NCBI GenBank assembly: GCA_965207595.1
Contig: CBDBMW010000013.1
Span: 1,922,001-1,986,000 of the forward strand
Source of the DNA: JAGWAJ01 sp026707615
Lineage (GTDB): Bacteria > Acidobacteriota > Vicinamibacteria > Vicinamibacterales > UBA8438
Length of the DNA: 64,000 bases
Direction: 5' to 3'
Each line of letters starts with the position of its first letter. Position 1 is the stretch's first letter. A model generated the notes under the pieces. The model had not been told where the DNA came from and ran no database searches. It saw only the letters and a program-made list of their open reading frames with translations. Of the stretch, positions 50,032 through 61,514 are shown in pieces. Both the position numbers and the translations under genes were made by a program.

Positions 50032-51063
50032 ATGAGCAAGCGCAGTACCGGCGTCGTCGTCGCCGTCGCCGTGTTGGTGGCGCTGGTTCCGGCCCTTGCC
50101 GAGGCGCAGGTGGCCGGCGAGCCGCCGCGTACGCCGTGGGGCGACCCCGACCTGCAGGGCATCTGGAACAACTCCACGCTGACGCCGTTCCAGCGGCCGG
50201 CCGCGCTGGGCGACCAGGAGTTCCTGACCGAGGAGGAGGCGGCCCGCATCGAGCAGGAGGCGGCCGACCGCAACGCCGAGCTTGCGGGCCGGCCGGCGCG
50301 CCGCACGGAGGCCGGCCAGAGCGTCGACCGCGGCATCGACGGCGCTCCCGGGGCCTACAACAACTTCTGGATGGAGCGCGGGACGACCGTGCTGCCCACC
50401 CGGCGCACGTCGATCGTCACCGACCCGCCGAACGGCCGGCTGCCGGCCCTCACCCCGGAGCTCGAGGCATGGATGGCGTCGCCGGAGTGGCGGCACATCG
50501 CCGACGTGCGGGGCGGCCGACTGCCGACCGACACGTGGGAGCAGCTCGACGGCGGCGACCGGTGCCTGTGGTACCGCGGCGTCCCGTCGTTCCCGACCGC
50601 CTACAACAATCACTACCAGATCGTGCAGACGCCGGACGTGGTGGCGATCCTGCAGGAGCACATCCACGACGTCCGCTTCATCCCGATCGACGGGCGGCCG
50701 CACATCGACACCGCGATCCGGCAGTTCGCGGGCGACTCGCGCGGCCGCTGGGAGGGCGAGACGCTGGTGGTCGAGACGACGCACTTCAACCGCCACGCCT
50801 TCATCCGCAACTTCGGTCCCAACCTGAGCCGGGAGTTGCACGTCGTCGAGCGCTTCACGCGCCTCGGGCCCGACACCCTCGGCTACGAGTTCACGGTGAC
50901 CGACCCGCGGACGTGGACGCGGCCGTGGAGCGGGTCGCTGCCGATGGCGCGCACCCCGGGGCCGGTCTACGAGTACGCCTGCCACGAGGGGAACTACGGG
51001 CTGTTCAACATGCTCGCCGGGTCGCGTGCGCAGGAACGGGCGGCGGCCGGGGAGACGCCGTAG
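50032..51063 (+). CDS. Secreted protein of the PWGDPDLQGIW family
   Basis: A 343-residue exported protein. The signal peptide is residues 1-25 (VVVAVAVLVALVPALAEAQ), and the mature part begins with PPRTPWGDPDLQGIWNN, which is characteristic of a very large, uncharacterised family of exported proteins in Acidobacteria and some Proteobacteria. Further conserved points are NNHYQIVQTPDVVAILQE, GDSRGRWEGETLVVET and YEYACHEGNYGLFNML. Function unknown. ATG 50032 has AGGAGG 6 bases upstream. Confidence 0.85.
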   Translation: MSKRSTGVVVAVAVLVALVPALAEAQVAGEPPRTPWGDPDLQGIWNNSTLTPFQRPAALGDQEFLTEEEAARIEQEAADRNAELAGRPARRTEAGQSVDRGIDGAPGAYNNFWMERGTTVLPTRRTSIVTDPPNGRLPALTPELEAWMASPEWRHIADVRGGRLPTDTWEQLDGGDRCLWYRGVPSFPTAYNNHYQIVQTPDVVAILQEHIHDVRFIPIDGRPHIDTAIRQFAGDSRGRWEGETLVVETTHFNRHAFIRNFGPNLSRELHVVERFTRLGPDTLGYEFTVTDPRTWTRPWSGSLPMARTPGPVYEYACHEGNYGLFNMLAGSRAQERAAAGETP

Positions 51064-51157
51064 CGCCTCTGCACCGCTCGATCGTCGTCGCGCTCCCCAC
51101 GAATGCCCACCGCGTGCGCACTGGAGGCGACGAAGGTAGGCGTGGCGGGTCGAGTTT

Positions 51158-52612
51158 CTACGCCAGCGCGGCGAGGGTGGCGGTCAGGAGGCGGTAGAAG
51201 CGGCCCACCGAGCCGATGTGGACCCGCTCGTCGGGCGAGTGCGGGAACTCGATGACCGGACCGAACGAGATCATGTCCATGCCCGGGATCTTCTTGCCGA
51301 TGATCCCGCACTCGAGTCCGGCGTGGATCGCCCTGACCTCCGGCTCCGACCCGAGCTCCTGGGCGTGGACTCGCTGGACGACCTCGAGGAGCCGCGACGC
51401 CATGTCCGGCTTCCACCCCGGATAGGCGGATCCGGTCTCCACTGCCGCGCCGGCGAGCTCGGCCGTCGCGCGGATGCGGCGGCGCAACGCGTCGAGCTCG
51501 GCGTCGACCGACGACCGCGAGCTGGTCGTGATGACCAGCAATCCGTCGGCGGCCCGGGCGGTGGCGATGTTGTTGCTCGTCTCGACGAGGCCGGCGATGT
51601 CGTAGCTCATCGCCTGGACCCCGTGCGGCAGGCTGGCGATCAGCCGGAGCACGGTCGCCGTGGTCTCCGGCGCCCAGGTCCGGTCCGGGACCCCGCCGTC
51701 GCCGACGGCGAGGGCCATGCCGGGGTCGGCCGGCCGAAACTCGTCCCGAATCGCGGCGAACTCCGTCTCGACCGCCGCGACCACGCGCTCGCGCTCGGCG
51801 TCGCCGCTCACGACGACGGTGGCGAACGCCTCGCGGGGGATGGCGTTGTGGGCGCTGCCGCCCTCGATCCGCGCGAGGCGGAACGGTACCGCGACGTGCG
51901 CCGCCCAGAGAGCGCGCGCCAGCAGGCAGATCGCGTTGCCGCGCTGCAGGTGGATGTCGACGCCGGAATGGCCTCCCTTGAGGCCGGTCAACGCAAGCGT
52001 CACCGCCCGATCGCCGTCACCGGCCGCCGCAGCCGTCACGCCGAGCGCAATGCGGCTCTCCCCGCCGCCGGCGCAGCCGACGTACAGGCACCCCTCCTCC
52101 TCCGAGTCCAGGTTGATGAGCCGGCGCCCGGCGAGGAGCCCGGCGTCGAGCTGCGCGGCACCGGTGAGTCCGGTCTCCTCGTCGATCGTGAACAGCAACT
52201 CGAGCGGACCGTGGACGAGGTCGTCGGCGTCGAGGACGGCGAGCATCGTCGCGACGCCGATGCCGTTGTCCGAGCCGAGCGTGGTGCCGGTCGCGGTCAG
52301 GTGCTCGCCGTCGCGCTGCGGCACGATGGCGTCGGTGGCGAAGTCGTGGGCGACGTCGGCGTTCTTCTCCTGCACCATGTCGAGGTGCGACTGCAGGATC
52401 GTCACCGGCGCCGCCTCGTGCCCGGGGGCGGCGGGCTTGCGGACGATCACGTTCCCCGCGCCGTCGACGACATGCGGGCAGCCGGCGCGCTCGGCGAGCG
52501 CGATGACGTGGTCCCGCATCCTTCCCTCGTCCTTCGAGGCGCGGGGAATCGTCAGGATCGTGTCGAAATGGCTCCAGAGCACGGACGGTTCGAGAGAGGA
52601 AACGAAGGTCAT
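51158..52612 (-). CDS. pepD: Aminoacyl-histidine dipeptidase (PepD)
   Basis: A 484-residue M20-family dipeptidase that cleaves Xaa-His and similar dipeptides in the cytosol. Zinc ligands and catalytic residues: QSHLDMVQEK near 85-94, GTTLGSDNGIGVA near 120 (Asp), FTIDEETGLTGA near 148 (Glu pair) and INLDSEEEG near 173. The GGHSGVDIHLQRGNAI lid-domain motif (about 215-230) and the C-terminal IPGMDMISFGPVIEFPHSPDE (about 445) are PepD-specific. Complete length, no defects seen. Divergent from the acyl-CoA ligase gene, with about 115 bases between starts. Confidence 0.94.
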   Translation of the reverse strand: MTFVSSLEPSVLWSHFDTILTIPRASKDEGRMRDHVIALAERAGCPHVVDGAGNVIVRKPAAPGHEAAPVTILQSHLDMVQEKNADVAHDFATDAIVPQRDGEHLTATGTTLGSDNGIGVATMLAVLDADDLVHGPLELLFTIDEETGLTGAAQLDAGLLAGRRLINLDSEEEGCLYVGCAGGGESRIALGVTAAAAGDGDRAVTLALTGLKGGHSGVDIHLQRGNAICLLARALWAAHVAVPFRLARIEGGSAHNAIPREAFATVVVSGDAERERVVAAVETEFAAIRDEFRPADPGMALAVGDGGVPDRTWAPETTATVLRLIASLPHGVQAMSYDIAGLVETSNNIATARAADGLLVITTSSRSSVDAELDALRRRIRATAELAGAAVETGSAYPGWKPDMASRLLEVVQRVHAQELGSEPEVRAIHAGLECGIIGKKIPGMDMISFGPVIEFPHSPDERVHIGSVGRFYRLLTATLAALA

Positions 52613-52727
52613 CGCGCACCCCGTGGAGGCCGGTGATTCGGGCGTGTCGGGCCGACCTGCCGGGGCGGAAGCCATCCCGGGCGCCCGGCGGCCGGCTTCA
52701 GACCGCATGCTATCATCCGGGACCATC

Positions 52728-54299
52728 GTGGAAACGCCCCTGACTCCACTGGAGTTCCTGCGCCGCGCCCGCGCGCTGTACCCCGATCGCGAGGCGGTGA
52801 TCGACGGCCCGTCCCGCTTCACCTATGCCGAGTTCTTCGCGCGCTCGGACCGGTGGTCGGCCGCCCTCCAGCGGCTCGGCGTCCAGAAGGGCGACCGGGT
52901 GGCCTACATCTCGCCGAACACGCACGCCCAACTCGAGTCGTTCTACGCCGTGCCCCAGATCGGGGCGATCCTCGTGCCCATCAACTTCCGCCTGACCGCG
53001 GAGGAGATCGCCTACATCATCGGTCACAGCGGCGCGAAGGTCGTCTGCGCGCACCCGGATTACCTGGAGGCGGTCGACGGCGTGCTCGAGTCGTGTCCGG
53101 ACGTCGTCCACCGCGTGGCGCTCGAGGGCGCGCGCGAGGGCTGGCTCGACTACGAGGCCCTCGTCGCCGCCGAGGAGCCGGCCTTCGATGCGCCGCCGAT
53201 CGACGAGAACGACCCGCTGACCATCAACTACACCAGCGGTACGACATCGCGCCCGAAGGGCGTGATGATCACGCACCGCAACGCGTACATGAACGTCGTC
53301 GGCACCCTCATCCACTGGCCGATGACGTGCGAGTCGCGCTACCTGTGGACGCTGCCGATGTTCCACGCGAACGGCTGGACGTTCACGTGGACGGTGACCG
53401 CGGTCGGCGGGGCGCACGTCTGCCTCCGGGCGGTGGATCCGGTCCTCGCGTTCGGGCTGCTTCGCGACGAGTCCGTGACGCACCTCTGCGCGGCGCCGAC
53501 GGTGCTGATCATGCTGGCCACCGCGCCGCCCGCCGACCGCGGCGAGGTGCCCCGGGGCGTCAAGGTGATGACGGCGGGCGCGCCGCCCGCCGCCGCCACC
53601 ATCCAGCGGGTCGAGGACGAGTTCGGCTGGGAGCTGATCCACGTCTACGGCCTCACGGAGACGGCTCCGTTCATCACCGTCTGCGAGCCGCGGCCCGAGC
53701 ACCGGGAGCGGCCCGCGGCGGAGCGGGCGACGATCAAGGCCCGGCAGGGCGTCGAGCTGGTCACGTCCGGCGAGCTCCGCGTCGTCGACGACGACGACGC
53801 CGACGTGCCGTGGGACGGCGCCACGCTCGGGGAGATCGTCGTGCGCGGCAACGTCGTCATGGCCGGCTACTACAACGACCCGGACGCGACCGCGAAGGCG
53901 ATGCGCGGCGGGTGGTTCCGTAGCGGAGACGCCGCCGTCGTGCACCCGGACGGCTACCTGGAGATCCGCGACCGCTTCAAGGACGTCATCATCAGCGGCG
54001 GCGAGAACATCTCGTCGGTCGAGGTCGAGGGCGTGCTGATGCGGCACCCCGCGGTGCGGGAGATCGCCGTCGTCGGCGTCCCCGACGAGCGCTGGGGCGA
54101 GACTCCGCACGCGTTCGTCGTGCTGAACGACGGCGCTTCCTGCGGCGCCGACGACATCGTCGCCTTCGCCCGCGACCACATGGCGCACTTCAAGGCGCCG
54201 CGCAGGGTGTCGTTCGTCGATCAGCTTCCGAAGACGGCGACCGGCAAGATCCAGAAGTACGTGCTCCGGCAGGGCCGCGCGGCGATCGGAACGCAGTAG
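52728..54299 (+). CDS. Acyl-CoA synthetase (AMP-forming, fatty-acid CoA ligase family)
   Basis: A 523-residue ANL-superfamily adenylating enzyme. The P-loop TSGTTSRPKGVMITH (about 168-182), the adenine-binding YGLTETAP near 307 and the hinge/core GWFRSGDAAVVHPDGYLEIRDRFKD near 395-420 are present. The catalytic Lys is in LPKTATGKIQKYVLR close to the end. Activates a carboxylic acid, probably a medium or long fatty acid, to its CoA ester. GTG 52728 puts ETPLTPLEFLRRA at the usual family start; ATG 52707 is in frame seven codons earlier. A TATCAT hexamer at 52711-52716 suggests a very short or absent leader, which favours the GTG. Confidence 0.9.
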   Translation: METPLTPLEFLRRARALYPDREAVIDGPSRFTYAEFFARSDRWSAALQRLGVQKGDRVAYISPNTHAQLESFYAVPQIGAILVPINFRLTAEEIAYIIGHSGAKVVCAHPDYLEAVDGVLESCPDVVHRVALEGAREGWLDYEALVAAEEPAFDAPPIDENDPLTINYTSGTTSRPKGVMITHRNAYMNVVGTLIHWPMTCESRYLWTLPMFHANGWTFTWTVTAVGGAHVCLRAVDPVLAFGLLRDESVTHLCAAPTVLIMLATAPPADRGEVPRGVKVMTAGAPPAAATIQRVEDEFGWELIHVYGLTETAPFITVCEPRPEHRERPAAERATIKARQGVELVTSGELRVVDDDDADVPWDGATLGEIVVRGNVVMAGYYNDPDATAKAMRGGWFRSGDAAVVHPDGYLEIRDRFKDVIISGGENISSVEVEGVLMRHPAVREIAVVGVPDERWGETPHAFVVLNDGASCGADDIVAFARDHMAHFKAPRRVSFVDQLPKTATGKIQKYVLRQGRAAIGTQ

Positions 54300-54431
54300 C
54301 CTTCCATCCGCGAGCATCGTGCGCCGGGGCCTGGCGTCCCCGGCCGCCACCGTCCGGCAGCGCCGACCGGACACGCCGGGGTCCAATACCGGGCGCTGTT
54401 CAGGAACGGCGCGCCATGTCATCGTAGAGCG

Positions 54432-54839
54432 GTGGCCGGCCGGGACGTCCTGGCGCGGACGTGGTTCGATCAGGCGCACGCCGACCTGGCGGCGGCCGAG
54501 GACAGTGCAGCCACCGGACACCATGAGTGGGCGTGCTTCCAGGCGCAGCAGGCCGGCGAGAAGGCGCTCAAGGCGGTGCTCTACGCGCGCGGGCGGACGA
54601 GCATCGTCACGCACAGCCTGCGCCGTCTCGTGCGGGAGGCGGCGGCGACGGACGCGGAGTTCGGGGAGCTCGATGACGACGCGCGACTGCTCGACCAGCA
54701 CTACATCCCGACCCGCTATCCCAACGGGCTGGATGTCGAGACTGCCCCGTCGGCCTACTACGACAGCAAGGATGCGGAGCGGTGTCTGCAGTCCGCTCGC
54801 TTGATCCTGGCGCGCGTGCGGAGGTCCTTCTCGAGCTGA
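54432..54839 (+). CDS. HEPN-domain toxin-like protein
   Basis: A 135-residue helical protein of the HEPN family. ARTWFDQAHADLAAAE (about 8-23), the WACFQAQQAGEKALKAVL helix (33-50) and the conserved R-x5-H of HEPN ribonucleases at Arg55-His61 (RTSIVTH) are all visible. The following HSLRR lacks the Tyr two residues after His that the HepT/MntA type uses for AMPylation. The gene overlaps the nucleotidyltransferase gene by 58 bases, so the pair is a HEPN/MNT toxin-antitoxin module with the toxin gene first. GTG start at 54432. Confidence 0.85.
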   Translation: MAGRDVLARTWFDQAHADLAAAEDSAATGHHEWACFQAQQAGEKALKAVLYARGRTSIVTHSLRRLVREAAATDAEFGELDDDARLLDQHYIPTRYPNGLDVETAPSAYYDSKDAERCLQSARLILARVRRSFSS

Positions 54840-55117
54840 AGCGTCTGGCGGCCGGGCTGCGCAGCGACTATGAGATCGACGCGATCTACGTGTTCGGCTC
54901 GTTCGCCCGGCGGATGGAACACGAAGGCAGCGACATCGACCTGCTGGTGGTCGGCGAGTTGCCGGGGCGCATCTTCGACCGGATCGGCGAGGTGCTGCGG
55001 CGCACTGCGTTGCCGATCGAGCCGCTCGTCGTGACCGCGAGGTCGTTCGAGCGGCGGCGCCACGAGGGAGACCCGCTGCTGCGCGCGATCGTCGGCGAGG
55101 GGCTGCGACTCGTCTAG
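54782..55117 (+). CDS. MNT-type nucleotidyltransferase (antitoxin of HEPN/MNT pair)
   Basis: A 111-residue minimal nucleotidyltransferase. The catalytic motif is Gly39-Ser40, ten residues, then Asp51-x-Asp53 (GSFARRMEHEGSDID), matching GS-x10-DxD exactly. A third acidic position lies in the IEPLVVTARSF strand. Such proteins neutralise the neighbouring HEPN protein, in studied cases by AMPylating it. GTG 54782 is the only usable start before the domain; translation begins 58 bases before the HEPN stop, indicating tight coupling. Confidence 0.85.
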   Translation: MSAVRSLDPGARAEVLLELKRLAAGLRSDYEIDAIYVFGSFARRMEHEGSDIDLLVVGELPGRIFDRIGEVLRRTALPIEPLVVTARSFERRRHEGDPLLRAIVGEGLRLV

Positions 55118-55328
55118 GCGCCGCACGGTCGGGCCAGCAGTCCGCATGCGCCCGGGAATGCGAACGGGCGGGGGTTCGGCGACACCGGCTCGTGGGTCGG
55201 TCTGCCCGGGTTGGATATCGATGGGGAGCCCGCGGGCGATCATCGATCGGGTCGTCCAGGTGACGGCGGGTACAGGTCGGCGGATGGCGGCCGTGGTTGG
55301 CCGGCTGGTGCCGGCGGAGGAGCCGACG

Positions 55329-57242
55329 ATGGGAGAGCGCCTCACGACGAATCGCGGGACGGCGGCGGTCGGTGCCGCGGCTGCCCTCATGGTAGCCCTG
55401 GCCGGGACGGCCGGCGCGGCGCCGGCGGGTCGGAGCGCCCAGAGCGGGGAGTCGGCCGGCGTCACCTGCAGCGTCGAGCAGGCGCCGATGCGCGACGGCG
55501 TCCGGCTCGCCACCGAGGTGTACCTGCCACCGGGCGAGGGCCCGTTCCCCGTCATCCTGCAGCGCACGCCCTACAACCGCCGCTCGCCGGCTCCGGGAAG
55601 CGACTGCGATGCGGCCGTCGGCCGCTACTTCGCGGAGCGCGGCTACGCCACGCTCAACCAGGACACGCGGGGCCGCTACCGCTCGGAGGGCGAGTTCGAC
55701 GCGATGCGGCAGGAGGCCCGCGACGGCTACGACGCCGTCGAGTGGGCGGCCGCCCGGCCGTGGTCGAACGGCAAGGTCGGCATGATCGGCGGCTCCTACG
55801 TCGGCCTCACGCAGTGGCAGGCCGCCGTCGAGCAGCCGCCCCACCTGGTGGCCATCGCGCCGCACTACAGCTCGTCCGACTACCACAAGGGCTGGACCTA
55901 CCAGGGGGGTGCCTTCGACCTCTGGTTCGCGCAGAGCTGGACCGCGCAGACGCTGGCCCCCGACACGCTCGAGCGGCGGCTCGAGGCGGCCGGGGCACCG
56001 CGCGAGCAGGTGCTCCAGGAGGTCGAGGCGTTCGTCGCCGAGGGCCGCGCGAGGCTCCTCGACGACTGGCTCTGGCAGCTGCCGCTCAAGGACTTCGCCG
56101 GGTTCCGGCGTCACGGCAACATCGCCGCCTACTACGACGAGTGGCTCGCCCGCCCCGCCTACGACGACTACTGGGGCGCGCTCGACGTCGAGACGAAGTA
56201 CCCGCGCATCCAGGTGCCGGCGCTCATCACCGGCGGCTGGTACGACATCTTCCAGGAGGGCACGGTCCGCAACTTCCTCGGGATGCGCGACGAGGCGGGT
56301 ACGGAGGCGGCGCGGAACGGCACGCAGCTCGTGATGCGGGCGCTCTGCCACGCCTGCCCCGCCGACACCACGGCCGGCGAGATCGACTTCGGCCCCGACA
56401 ACGTCTTCGACCTCAACGCGGCCTGGGCGCGCTGGTTCGACTACTGGCTGAAGGGTATCGACAACGGCGTTGCGGACGATCCCGCGGTCCGGGTCTTCGT
56501 GATGACGCCGCCGGACGAGGGCACTGCCGGTGGCGGGTTCTGGGTGACGGCCGACGAGTTCCCGCCGCCGGGCTCCCTGGAGACCCGCCTCTACCTGCAG
56601 AGCGGCGGCCATGCCAACTCGCTGGCCGGCGACGGTGCGCTCGCCGCCGACGGCCCCAAGGGGCCGGCCGACCGCTACGTCTACGATCCGCACGAACCCG
56701 TTCCGACGGTCGGCGGCAACATGTGCTGCCGCAACGACATGCTGGCGTCGGGAGCCTTCGACCAGCGCGGGGTCGAGCGCCGCGGCGACGTGCTGGTCTA
56801 CACGAGCGAGCCGCTCGAGCACGACCTGACGGTGATGGGCCCGGTGCGGGTCGAGCTGTGGGCCGCGTCGTCCGCTCCGGATACGGACTTCACCGCGAAG
56901 CTGGTCGACGTCCACCTCGACGGCTACGCCCACAACGTGTCCGAGGGGATCATCCGGGCCCGCTACCGGAACTCCGACTACCTGGAATCGTGGCTCACGC
57001 CGGGGGCGGTCCACGACTACACCATCGATCTCGGCTACACGGCCACCGTCTTCCGCCGCGGTCACCGGATCCGCCTCGAGATCAGCTCGTCGAACTTCCC
57101 CCACTTCGACCGCAACCCCAACACCGCGACCGTCTTCGGGGAAGGGGCGGAGCTCGAGGCCGCCACCCAGCGCGTGCTGCACGACGATCTGCACCCTTCG
57201 CACCTCGTGCTGCCGGTGGCGCCCGACGTACGGGCCCCGTAG
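55329..57242 (+). CDS. Exported CocE/NonD family hydrolase (X-Pro dipeptidyl-peptidase-like)
   Basis: A 637-residue exported alpha/beta hydrolase. The signal peptide is residues about 8-33 (AAVGAAAALMVALAGTAGAAPA). The S15-like hydrolase domain has QRTPYNRR, TLNQDTRGRYRSEGEF, nucleophile Ser in MIGGSYVGLTQW, GGWYDIFQEGT and RALCHACPADTT. The C-terminal jelly-roll domain (about 420-637) has the usual LYLQSGG and HDYTIDLGYTATVFRRGHRIRLEISSS pattern. Hydrolyses esters or amides; substrate unknown. ATG 55329 was chosen for its signal peptide and the GGAGGAG upstream, although the frame is open to 55146. The intervening 211 bases after the MNT gene hold nothing I recognise. Confidence 0.87.
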   Translation: MGERLTTNRGTAAVGAAAALMVALAGTAGAAPAGRSAQSGESAGVTCSVEQAPMRDGVRLATEVYLPPGEGPFPVILQRTPYNRRSPAPGSDCDAAVGRYFAERGYATLNQDTRGRYRSEGEFDAMRQEARDGYDAVEWAAARPWSNGKVGMIGGSYVGLTQWQAAVEQPPHLVAIAPHYSSSDYHKGWTYQGGAFDLWFAQSWTAQTLAPDTLERRLEAAGAPREQVLQEVEAFVAEGRARLLDDWLWQLPLKDFAGFRRHGNIAAYYDEWLARPAYDDYWGALDVETKYPRIQVPALITGGWYDIFQEGTVRNFLGMRDEAGTEAARNGTQLVMRALCHACPADTTAGEIDFGPDNVFDLNAAWARWFDYWLKGIDNGVADDPAVRVFVMTPPDEGTAGGGFWVTADEFPPPGSLETRLYLQSGGHANSLAGDGALAADGPKGPADRYVYDPHEPVPTVGGNMCCRNDMLASGAFDQRGVERRGDVLVYTSEPLEHDLTVMGPVRVELWAASSAPDTDFTAKLVDVHLDGYAHNVSEGIIRARYRNSDYLESWLTPGAVHDYTIDLGYTATVFRRGHRIRLEISSSNFPHFDRNPNTATVFGEGAELEAATQRVLHDDLHPSHLVLPVAPDVRAP

Positions 57243-57399
57243 GCCGGGGGCCGCGGGGCAAGGCGGCCGGGTGCCGGGAGTCTGCGCCGCGGACGGCGGC
57301 GACTCCTGGAGGGTTGCCTGGACGCCGAGCGGAGGCCGCAGCGCGACCTGGCGGTCGCGGCGACGAATGGCGGGCTGAGCAGCACGACCGCGCCGGCGG

Positions 57400-57912
57400 T
57401 CACGCGCCGTCCGCCCCCGGCAGGAGGAGCGCCATGCAGACCACGTCGTCGGCGACGCCGTCGAGCAGGCGGGCGCCGCGCTTGAGGCCCTCGCGGACGA
57501 AGCCGGCCTTCTCGAAGACGTGGACCGCGCGGGTGTTCGACGCGAAGACCTCGAGCTCGATGCGGCGCATCCCCGCCGCCGCGGCGGCCTCGACGGCACG
57601 CGCGAGCAGCTTCGTCCCGAGTCCTCGTTCCCGGTGGGCGGGCAGCAATCCGACGCCGAGCGTGCCGACGTGCCGGAATCCCTCGAACGGGTTGCGCCGG
57701 ATGTCGCACCAGCCGGCGACGCCGCCGTCGTCGTCGACCGCCACGAGCTGAACGCCGCCGCCGGCAACGAGGCCGGCGGCGAACTGACGAACCTCCTCGA
57801 GCGGAAAGCCGTCGACGTTCCCCAGGTAGCGCCGCTCCCGCGCGACCGCCTCGATCGCCCGGCAGAGGCCCTCCAGGTGCTCCTCGGAGACGGGTTCGAG
57901 CCTCACGGGCAT
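57400..57912 (-). CDS. GNAT-family N-acetyltransferase
   Basis: A 170-residue acetyl-CoA-dependent acetyltransferase. The fold is clear: motif A VGLLPAHRERGLGTKLLARAV (about 92-112) holds the Q/RxxGxG/A acetyl-CoA loop, and FASNTRAVHVFEKAGFVREG (about 124-143) is the usual motif B. GWCDIRRNP marks strand 4. The closest resemblance is to RimJ-like or phosphinothricin acetyltransferase-like GNATs; substrate not predictable. ATG at 57912 has AGAGGAGCG upstream. Downstream of recQ by 25 bases on the same strand. Confidence 0.85.
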   Translation of the reverse strand: MPVRLEPVSEEHLEGLCRAIEAVARERRYLGNVDGFPLEEVRQFAAGLVAGGGVQLVAVDDDGGVAGWCDIRRNPFEGFRHVGTLGVGLLPAHRERGLGTKLLARAVEAAAAAGMRRIELEVFASNTRAVHVFEKAGFVREGLKRGARLLDGVADDVVCMALLLPGADGA

Positions 57913-57937
57913 GCTTCGCTCCTCTGCCACGACACCT

Positions 57938-59848
<1,911 letters not shown>

Positions 59849-60047
59849 CGGTCGATCGTACCACGCGGCCCGCGCGCCGACCCCGCACGAGAGGCGGACG
59901 GCCGGCGGTGTGTCACATCGTCCTGCGCTGCGAGTCTCACCGGCGTCCGCGGCCGTGCCGCCGCCGGACGCTTGCATGGGGAGCCTTCTCCCGGTCAGCG
60001 GGAGTCTCGACGCGCGGCAGGGCGGGGCGCCGCCGGGGATTCCGCCG

Positions 60048-60644
60048 TCAGTTCGACCCGTCGGGCAAGGGGTTGCCGCGCACGTCCATCAGGGTGCGGT
60101 AGCCGTCCGCACGATCCCGCACCACATGGGCGTCGCGGTAGAACCCGGCGCTGGTGAAGGTGATGGTCACGTCCTCGGCCCCGAGGTTCTCCCAGTACCA
60201 GCCGTGGATGCCGCTGAACGGCGCGATGTAGCTCCCGTGGGCAGTGTCGTTCTCCTGGGCGTCGAAGCTCTCCGCGTAGCCGGCGGGGGCTCCGTCGGGC
60301 GCGCTGTGCAGGTTGTAGGGAAGCGGGCCGGTGGCGCGCCACGAGTACAGCATGGCCGCCCCCTCCTGCATGCGGTAGGTGTACTCCACCCATTCCTCGG
60401 GCCGCAGCGTCAGCTCCACCGCGTCCGTGCGGTACTCGTCCTCCTCGGCGGTCACCGCAACCACCTGCGCAAGCGCGAGCAACCCGAACAGCTCGCCGGT
60501 CCCCAGCGGGTCGACGCCGTATTCCGCGGGCAGCACGGCGCCCGCGAAGACCAGCAGGGCGGCGACCAGCGAGGCCAGGGCGGCGAGGCCGATCCTGCGC
60601 ACGGAGATCGGCGGCGGGCCGGAGGGCGGCGCGGCGTCGGCCAT
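60048..60644 (-). CDS. Transmembrane anchor-type protein
   Basis: A 198-residue protein with one N-terminal membrane helix (LAALASLVAALLVFAGAVLP, about 20-39) and a periplasmic beta domain: EWVEYTYRMQEGAAMLYSW near 83-101, then ENDTAHGSYIAPFSGIHGWYWENLG and ITFTSAGFYRDAHV. Proteins with this layout are often called transmembrane anchor proteins and are found beside HupE/UreJ-like genes, as here: the HupE-like gene ends 10 bases before it. It is the last gene of the cluster. Function unknown; a role in holding a metal or haem protein at the membrane is possible. Confidence 0.72.
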   Translation of the reverse strand: MADAAPPSGPPPISVRRIGLAALASLVAALLVFAGAVLPAEYGVDPLGTGELFGLLALAQVVAVTAEEDEYRTDAVELTLRPEEWVEYTYRMQEGAAMLYSWRATGPLPYNLHSAPDGAPAGYAESFDAQENDTAHGSYIAPFSGIHGWYWENLGAEDVTITFTSAGFYRDAHVVRDRADGYRTLMDVRGNPLPDGSN

Positions 60645-60654
60645 GGGGCTGCTC

Positions 60655-61347
60655 TCAGGAGTAGAAGACGTAACCGAAGATCTGCTGAGCGGTCAGGATG
60701 AAGCCGCCGCCCATGAGCACGGCGTTCGTGACGAACGCGTGGCGCACGAAGCTCGGCCGCGTGCGCCAGATCGTGATCCCGATCAGGACGGCGCTCAGGG
60801 CCAGGATCTGCCCCATCTCGACGCCGACGTTGAAGCTCAGGATGTTGGCCACGAGGCCGGCATCGGTGACCGTGAACTCCTGGAGCTTGGTCGCCAGGCC
60901 CAGCCCGTGGAAGAGCCCGAAGACGAGCACGGCCCAGCGCGTGTTCGGGCGGAAGCCGAGGATGCGCTCGAAGCCGCCCATGTTCTCGAACGCCTTGTAG
61001 CAGACCGACAGCCCGATGATGGCGTCGATGACGTAGGCGTTGACCTCGAGTCCCCCGAGCACGCCGGCCAGGAGCGTCACGCTGTGGCCGAGGGTGAACA
61101 GGCTGACGTAGAGGATGACGTCGCGCAGGCGGTAGAGGAAGAATATGACTCCGACGAGGAACAGCAGGTGATCGTAGCCCGTCACCATGTGCTTCGCCCC
61201 GAGGTAGACGAACGGGCCGGGGGCCGGCCCGTCGACGCCCTGGACGAAGGCCGCGTTCTGCGTGTCCATCGGGTGGGCCGCCGAGGATGCGGGCGCCAGC
61301 ACGGTCGCGACGACGACGACTGCACAACCCAGCCGCAGCAGATTCAT
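60655..61347 (-). CDS. HupE/UreJ family membrane protein
   Basis: A 230-residue protein: signal peptide (AVVVVATVLAPASSAAHP), then six to seven membrane helices. Family motifs are GAKHMVTGYDHLLFLVGVIFF (about 50-70), LFTLGHSVTLLAGV, DAIIGLSVCYKAFENMGGF and GLFHGLGLATKL, with His residues placed as in nickel and copper-handling HupE/UreJ proteins. Compared with the HupE-like protein at 16097 it lacks the large periplasmic domain. It lies between the copper/haem protein gene (167-base gap) and the membrane-anchor gene. Confidence 0.85.
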   Translation of the reverse strand: MNLLRLGCAVVVVATVLAPASSAAHPMDTQNAAFVQGVDGPAPGPFVYLGAKHMVTGYDHLLFLVGVIFFLYRLRDVILYVSLFTLGHSVTLLAGVLGGLEVNAYVIDAIIGLSVCYKAFENMGGFERILGFRPNTRWAVLVFGLFHGLGLATKLQEFTVTDAGLVANILSFNVGVEMGQILALSAVLIGITIWRTRPSFVRHAFVTNAVLMGGGFILTAQQIFGYVFYS

Positions 61348-61514
61348 GACTCCAACCTGACCTGGCGCGCTCTCTCGCCCATTCGGGTGACCTCGACCGG
61401 CCCGCGATCGATGCCCGGGACGACGACCACCACGACTCCGTCGCAGTACCGTCGTCCCCGGCGCCCGTGGCGGGCGGCCGACGCCGGTTCCGGCCCCGGC
61501 GTACCCCGGGCCTC

